NCBI GenBank assembly: GCA_934464705.1 | Contig: CAKSKB010000001.1 | Span: forward strand, 1 to 64,000 | DNA length: 64,000 nt | Reading direction: 5' to 3' | Origin: an uncultured Clostridia bacterium | Lineage (GTDB): Bacteria > Bacillota > Clostridia > HGM11514 | Shown: positions 61,387-64,000 of the stretch, piece by piece | How the letters are laid out: the number at the start of each line of letters is the position of its first letter | How positions within the stretch are numbered: position 1 is the first letter of the stretch | Notes under the pieces: model-generated | Seen by the model: only the letters and a program-made list of their open reading frames with translations | Databases searched by the model: none | Told to the model about the DNA's origin: nothing | Made by a program: the position numbers and the translations under genes

Positions 61387-62079
61387 TCAATCTACATATT
61401 TTCTAAGCTTTGAAACGGTTCTTTGCGGCGCATCTTTTGAATTTTTCCAGTCCGCGTCCTTGTTTTTATAGTCAAATTTTTGGGTAAACCAGTGTATGTC
61501 TCCGTTAATGCGTTCCATTTCGCGAATCTGCAAACCGACAAGCATTTCCGAAAACTCAACAAATTCTTTTTTTGAAAGCTCTTTTTTTGCCGTTTTAAGA
61601 AGCCTTGTAAAATGAGTGACGCAAAAACCCTTTGAATTTTCGATTTTTCGGCAGAATTCACCGTCGGTGCTCCACATATAAAGTATTACATTCAGGTATT
61701 TTGAAAAAACATCGTTCATGTAATCGCATACCGTGCACGAATTTTCAAGCGTTTCAAGCTCGGATAAAATATAATCGGTATCGGCAAGCTTTTTGAGCCC
61801 TTTTTTCTTACTGAGGATTTCATTCACAGAATTGATGTGCGTATCCATTACAAGCGCAAGCGGAAGCTTGTTCTGATACTCAATCATCTTGGATAAGTGA
61901 CGACGGCAGAATCCCTTTTTGTTTGTTTCGATTCTGAATTCCGGTTTCATCATAGCGGGACCGAGGCAAAAATCAAGGTTTTTGGTTTCGAGATTTTTTT
62001 CAAGAAAGCAAAGCGGACATTCGCAGTCCTCACCAAATGCGTCGTTCACCGGAATTTCGTAAATTTTTTCTGATTTCAT
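61387..62079 (-). CDS. DUF6062-like cysteine-motif protein of unknown function
   Basis: 230 residues. Conserved-looking pairs CECPLC near residue 20, GFCRRHL near 58, CTVCDY near 118, and GFCVTHF near 150, i.e. two sets of CxxC plus CxxH that could bind two metal ions or clusters by repeating one module. Rich in Lys and Glu, with no membrane segment. The repeated CPLC/FCxxH pattern fits what I recall as DUF6062; function unknown. AAAGGA before the ATG; next to the OGG-type glycosylase, divergently. Confidence 0.75.
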   Translation of the reverse strand: MKSEKIYEIPVNDAFGEDCECPLCFLEKNLETKNLDFCLGPAMMKPEFRIETNKKGFCRRHLSKMIEYQNKLPLALVMDTHINSVNEILSKKKGLKKLADTDYILSELETLENSCTVCDYMNDVFSKYLNVILYMWSTDGEFCRKIENSKGFCVTHFTRLLKTAKKELSKKEFVEFSEMLVGLQIREMERINGDIHWFTQKFDYKNKDADWKNSKDAPQRTVSKLRKYVD

Positions 62080-62159
62080 AAATATATTCCTTTACAACAG
62101 TGATTATTTGATGTATAATTTAAGTATATCATATTTTACAGAAAGATAAAAGGGGTATT

Positions 62160-63017
62160 ATGAAAGTTTACGAAAAAAATTCATCCGTTTTTCTGGAAGA
62201 TGCAGAAAATTTTAATATCAGGCAAACATTCGAGTGCGGTCAGTGTTTTAGATTTCATGAGTATGACAGCGGCTATTTTGAAGGCGTAGCCTTCGGAAAA
62301 TATCTCGGCATATCGCAAATCGGTAATCTTGCTGTGATTCATAACTGTACAGTTGACGAATTCAATACAGTATGGAAAAGCTTTTTTGATTTTGATACCG
62401 ATTACGGCAGAATTTCATCGTCCCTTGCAAAGGATGATATAATGAAAGAGGCAATTTCTTTCGGCGGCGGAATCAGAATTCTTAAACAGGATATGTTCGA
62501 GTGCATAGTGTCGTTTATAATATCTCAAAACAATTCCATATATAATATAGAGCGTGTCGTTGAAAGAATATGTGAAAGGTACGGAACACCGATCGGAATT
62601 TTCAACGGAAAACAAAGATACGCTTTTCCTACGCCATATCAGCTTTCAAAGGCGACCGTTGAAGAACTTACAGCGCTTAAATGCGGTTACCGCGCGAAGT
62701 ATATTACAGGCTTTACAAAAGCGGTTGCAAACGGAGAGTTTGATATTGAAGCTCTTGATAAACAGACCTCAGACGAAGCTAAGGAAAAACTGCTTGCTTT
62801 TAAAGGTATAGGTAATAAAGTTGCTGACTGTATACTTCTCTTCGGTTACCATAAATTTGATGTTTTCCCGACGGATGTGTGGGTTAAAAAAGCAATGGCT
62901 GATTTGTACTCGGTTGATGTAAAGAATATAGACAGATTTTCAAACGAATATTTCGGAAAATACCGGGGCCTTGCGCAGCAATATCTGTTTTATTATAAAA
63001 GAAGCAGCGAAAATTAA
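62160..63017 (+). CDS. OGG1-type DNA glycosylase/AP lyase (HhH-GPD family)
   Basis: 285 residues. N-terminal OGG-N-like domain about 1-115 (RQTFECGQCFRF), HhH-GPD domain about 115-285. Catalytic Lys220 in KGIGNKVADCILLF and Asp239 in PTDVW align with Lys249 and Asp268 of human OGG1, so it is a bifunctional glycosylase/lyase removing oxidised purines, probably 8-oxoguanine. AAAGGGG before the ATG. Lacks the Cys ligands of MutY/Nth clusters. Confidence 0.9.
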   Translation: MKVYEKNSSVFLEDAENFNIRQTFECGQCFRFHEYDSGYFEGVAFGKYLGISQIGNLAVIHNCTVDEFNTVWKSFFDFDTDYGRISSSLAKDDIMKEAISFGGGIRILKQDMFECIVSFIISQNNSIYNIERVVERICERYGTPIGIFNGKQRYAFPTPYQLSKATVEELTALKCGYRAKYITGFTKAVANGEFDIEALDKQTSDEAKEKLLAFKGIGNKVADCILLFGYHKFDVFPTDVWVKKAMADLYSVDVKNIDRFSNEYFGKYRGLAQQYLFYYKRSSEN

Positions 63018-63027
63018 AAATCAGGTA

Positions 63028-63056
63028 TTGAAATTTACTGAATAATATGCTATAAT
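63028..63056 (+). promoter_or_regulatory. SigA-type promoter of tRNA-Leu
   Basis: TTGAAA (63028-63033), 17-bp spacer, TATAAT (63051-63056), placing the start about 10 nt before the tRNA 5' end. Confidence 0.7.
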
Positions 63057-63072
63057 AATATTCGCACCGCAT

Positions 63073-63154
63073 GCGGATGTGGCGAAATTGGCATACGCGC
63101 AAGATTTAGGTTCTTGTGCCCCGCGGCGTGCAGGTTCAAGTCCTGTCATCCGCA
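63073..63154 (+). tRNA. tRNA-Leu (anticodon TAG)
   Basis: 82 nt, class II. Acceptor GCGGATG / CATCCGC, anticodon stem CAAGA / TCTTG with loop TTTAGGT (anticodon TAG), a long variable arm, T-arm CAGG-TTCAAGT-CCTG and discriminator A. CCA is not encoded. Confidence 0.96.
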
Positions 63155-63165
63155 TTAACAAAAAA

Positions 63166-63212
63166 AACCGCATAATTGCTGATAAATTCAGTAGTTATGC
63201 GGTTCTTATTTT
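63166..63212 (+). terminator. Large hairpin terminator downstream of tRNA-Leu
   Basis: Perfect 10-bp stem AACCGCATAA / TTATGCGGTT with a 19-nt loop, then CTTATTTTT. Loop and stem closely match the tmRNA terminator at 16714-16754. Confidence 0.85.
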
Positions 63213-63228
63213 TAAAACATTTATACTG

Positions 63229-63879
63229 TTACATAATTATAAGCTTGCTTGTTTCTTCTTCAAGCAATTTGAAAACCTTGGCAACCAAATACCCGTCTGC
63301 GACGGCATGATTAAGCCGCACCGTTACGGGCATCATCAGGCGTCCGTTTTCTTCCCTGTATTTACCCCAGTTTATTATAGGTGCAAAAAACAGATGACCG
63401 TCGGGAAGTTCGATATTCAGCGAATCATAACTAATCCACGAAATATACGAAGCGTCAAACCAGTTCGGGTGATTTGCCGTATCAAGGCCGTATTCACGGG
63501 TTTGCTTAGCATTTTCGATATCAGCTGCGCAGTTTTTGTAAAATGTTTTATAATCCTCGGAATACTCCGTGTAAACCGGCGTGCAGGTTTCGGTGTCATC
63601 ATGAAATATGTATTGCGTCGGGTTAATTTTGTCATAACAGATAAGCGTGTCGGTCTGCCATAAATATCCCATTTTGTAGTCATCTCGTGAATTTAACACC
63701 TTTGCAAGAATATATAAAAAATTTATATAAAACTTTGTTTCCGTCCTTTTTGAAAACTCTTTAAGTTCTGTTACATCAATCCTTGATGTAATCGATGTAG
63801 AACATTTGCAGTCCTCCGAAAAATGGCGGAACACGCCGCTGCGGTAATACTTCTCTTTATCTATAACTCTGTAATTCAT
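63229..63879 (-). CDS. Chloramphenicol acetyltransferase-family protein (CatA-like)
   Basis: 216 residues, typical CAT size. Opens MNYRVIDKEKYYRSGVFRHF like CatA enzymes, with SWISYDSLNI and WGKYREENGRLMMPV, then the catalytic motif LNHAVADGYLV (His191, Asp195; the usual HHAVCDG reads NHAVADG). It would acetylate chloramphenicol or an unknown alcohol or amine. ATG at 63879 with GGAG about 8 nt upstream. No mobile element adjoins it, so it may be an intrinsic acetyltransferase rather than acquired resistance. Confidence 0.85.
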   Translation of the reverse strand: MNYRVIDKEKYYRSGVFRHFSEDCKCSTSITSRIDVTELKEFSKRTETKFYINFLYILAKVLNSRDDYKMGYLWQTDTLICYDKINPTQYIFHDDTETCTPVYTEYSEDYKTFYKNCAADIENAKQTREYGLDTANHPNWFDASYISWISYDSLNIELPDGHLFFAPIINWGKYREENGRLMMPVTVRLNHAVADGYLVAKVFKLLEEETSKLIIM

Positions 63880-63907
63880 TTTAATTCTCCGTTTCTGACA
63901 GGATATA

Positions 63908-64000
63908 TCAAATTTTCTTCTTTTTCGGCAATGGGAGTTCATCATACATTGCATTAAAAAGCTGCGTCAGGAACTGCTTATCCTCAATCTGCTCCAGTAA
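63908..64000 (-). CDS. C-terminal end of an unidentified gene (cut by window edge)
   Basis: The last 30 codons of a minus-strand frame before a TGA at 63908: LLEQIEDKQFLTQLFNAMYD then ELPLPKKKKI. Acidic helix followed by a basic tail. It is directly upstream of the CAT-like gene (28 bp), so may share its transcript. Too little sequence to identify. Confidence 0.55.
   Translation of the reverse strand, partial: LLEQIEDKQFLTQLFNAMYDELPLPKKKKI

Noticed and set aside
1..64000. CRISPR array, prophage or insertion sequence
   Set aside because: I saw no regularly spaced repeats, transposase, integrase or phage structural gene on either strand.

Overview
The window looks like a chromosomal segment of a low-to-moderate GC, spore-forming Clostridia-type Firmicute. 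Indicators are a complete spoIIAA-spoIIAB-sigF operon behind a SigH-type promoter, a secG-rnr-smpB-ssrA ribosome-rescue cluster, a Firmicute-style darA-holB-ricT-trmN6-rsmI block, a two-cluster ferredoxin, and GGAGG ribosome-binding sites with frequent TTG and GTG starts. I see no insertion sequence, prophage, integrase, rRNA or CRISPR array. Most genes lie on the minus strand. Plus-strand islands are metF-metH, argG-argH, an AraC regulator, a phosphoglycerate-mutase-like gene, an OGG-type glycosylase with a tRNA-Leu, and one small membrane protein.

Layout: 1-4.0 kb addA (partial) and addB; 4.1-8.1 kb a small membrane protein, phosphohexomutase, a small P-loop protein and pgi; 8.2-9.7 kb the spoIIA operon; 9.8-12.2 kb folC, an mgsA-like gene and minD; 12.4-15.6 kb metF-metH; 15.7-16.6 kb a sugar transferase behind a c-di-GMP-I-type riboswitch; 16.7-20.8 kb tmRNA, a GDPD phosphodiesterase, smpB, rnr and secG; 20.9-28.9 kb dnaE, whiA, rapZ, murB, a ROK glucokinase and hprK; 29-34.4 kb a PpiC-type foldase lipoprotein, rsmI, trmN6, ferredoxin, ricT, holB and darA; 34.4-37 kb two secreted stalk-domain proteins, one an amidase; 37-39.1 kb ruvB-ruvA-ruvC; 39.2-41.9 kb argGH; 41.9-50.1 kb a sugar-acid catabolic operon with its AraC regulator; 50.1-53.1 kb citrate synthase and mgtE with an unusual leader; 53.1-57.1 kb lysC, hom and the divergent PGM-like gene; 57.2-62.1 kb a GH116 hydrolase, pyrG and a DUF6062-like protein; 62.2-64 kb OGG-type glycosylase, tRNA-Leu, a chloramphenicol-acetyltransferase-like gene and a truncated gene.

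Genes that work together: the IlvD/Edd-type dehydratase, KDG/KDGal kinase and KDPG-type aldolase form a route from a sugar acid to pyruvate and glyceraldehyde 3-phosphate, with an SDR dehydrogenase and a GH28-like protein feeding it. lysC, hom and the PGM-like gene (possible homoserine kinase) lead toward lysine, methionine and threonine. SmpB, RNase R and tmRNA form the trans-translation set.

The most unusual non-coding signals are a candidate mgtE leader with two overlapping short ORFs and alternative pairings; a 44-bp direct repeat carrying TATAAT upstream of hom; near-identical large hairpins downstream of both tmRNA and tRNA-Leu; and a terminator-like hairpin that overlaps both a SigH-type promoter and the spoIIAA Shine-Dalgarno. 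Among proteins, the MgsA homologue has Tyr where the family's catalytic Asp is expected. All assignments are from reading motifs, with no database search.
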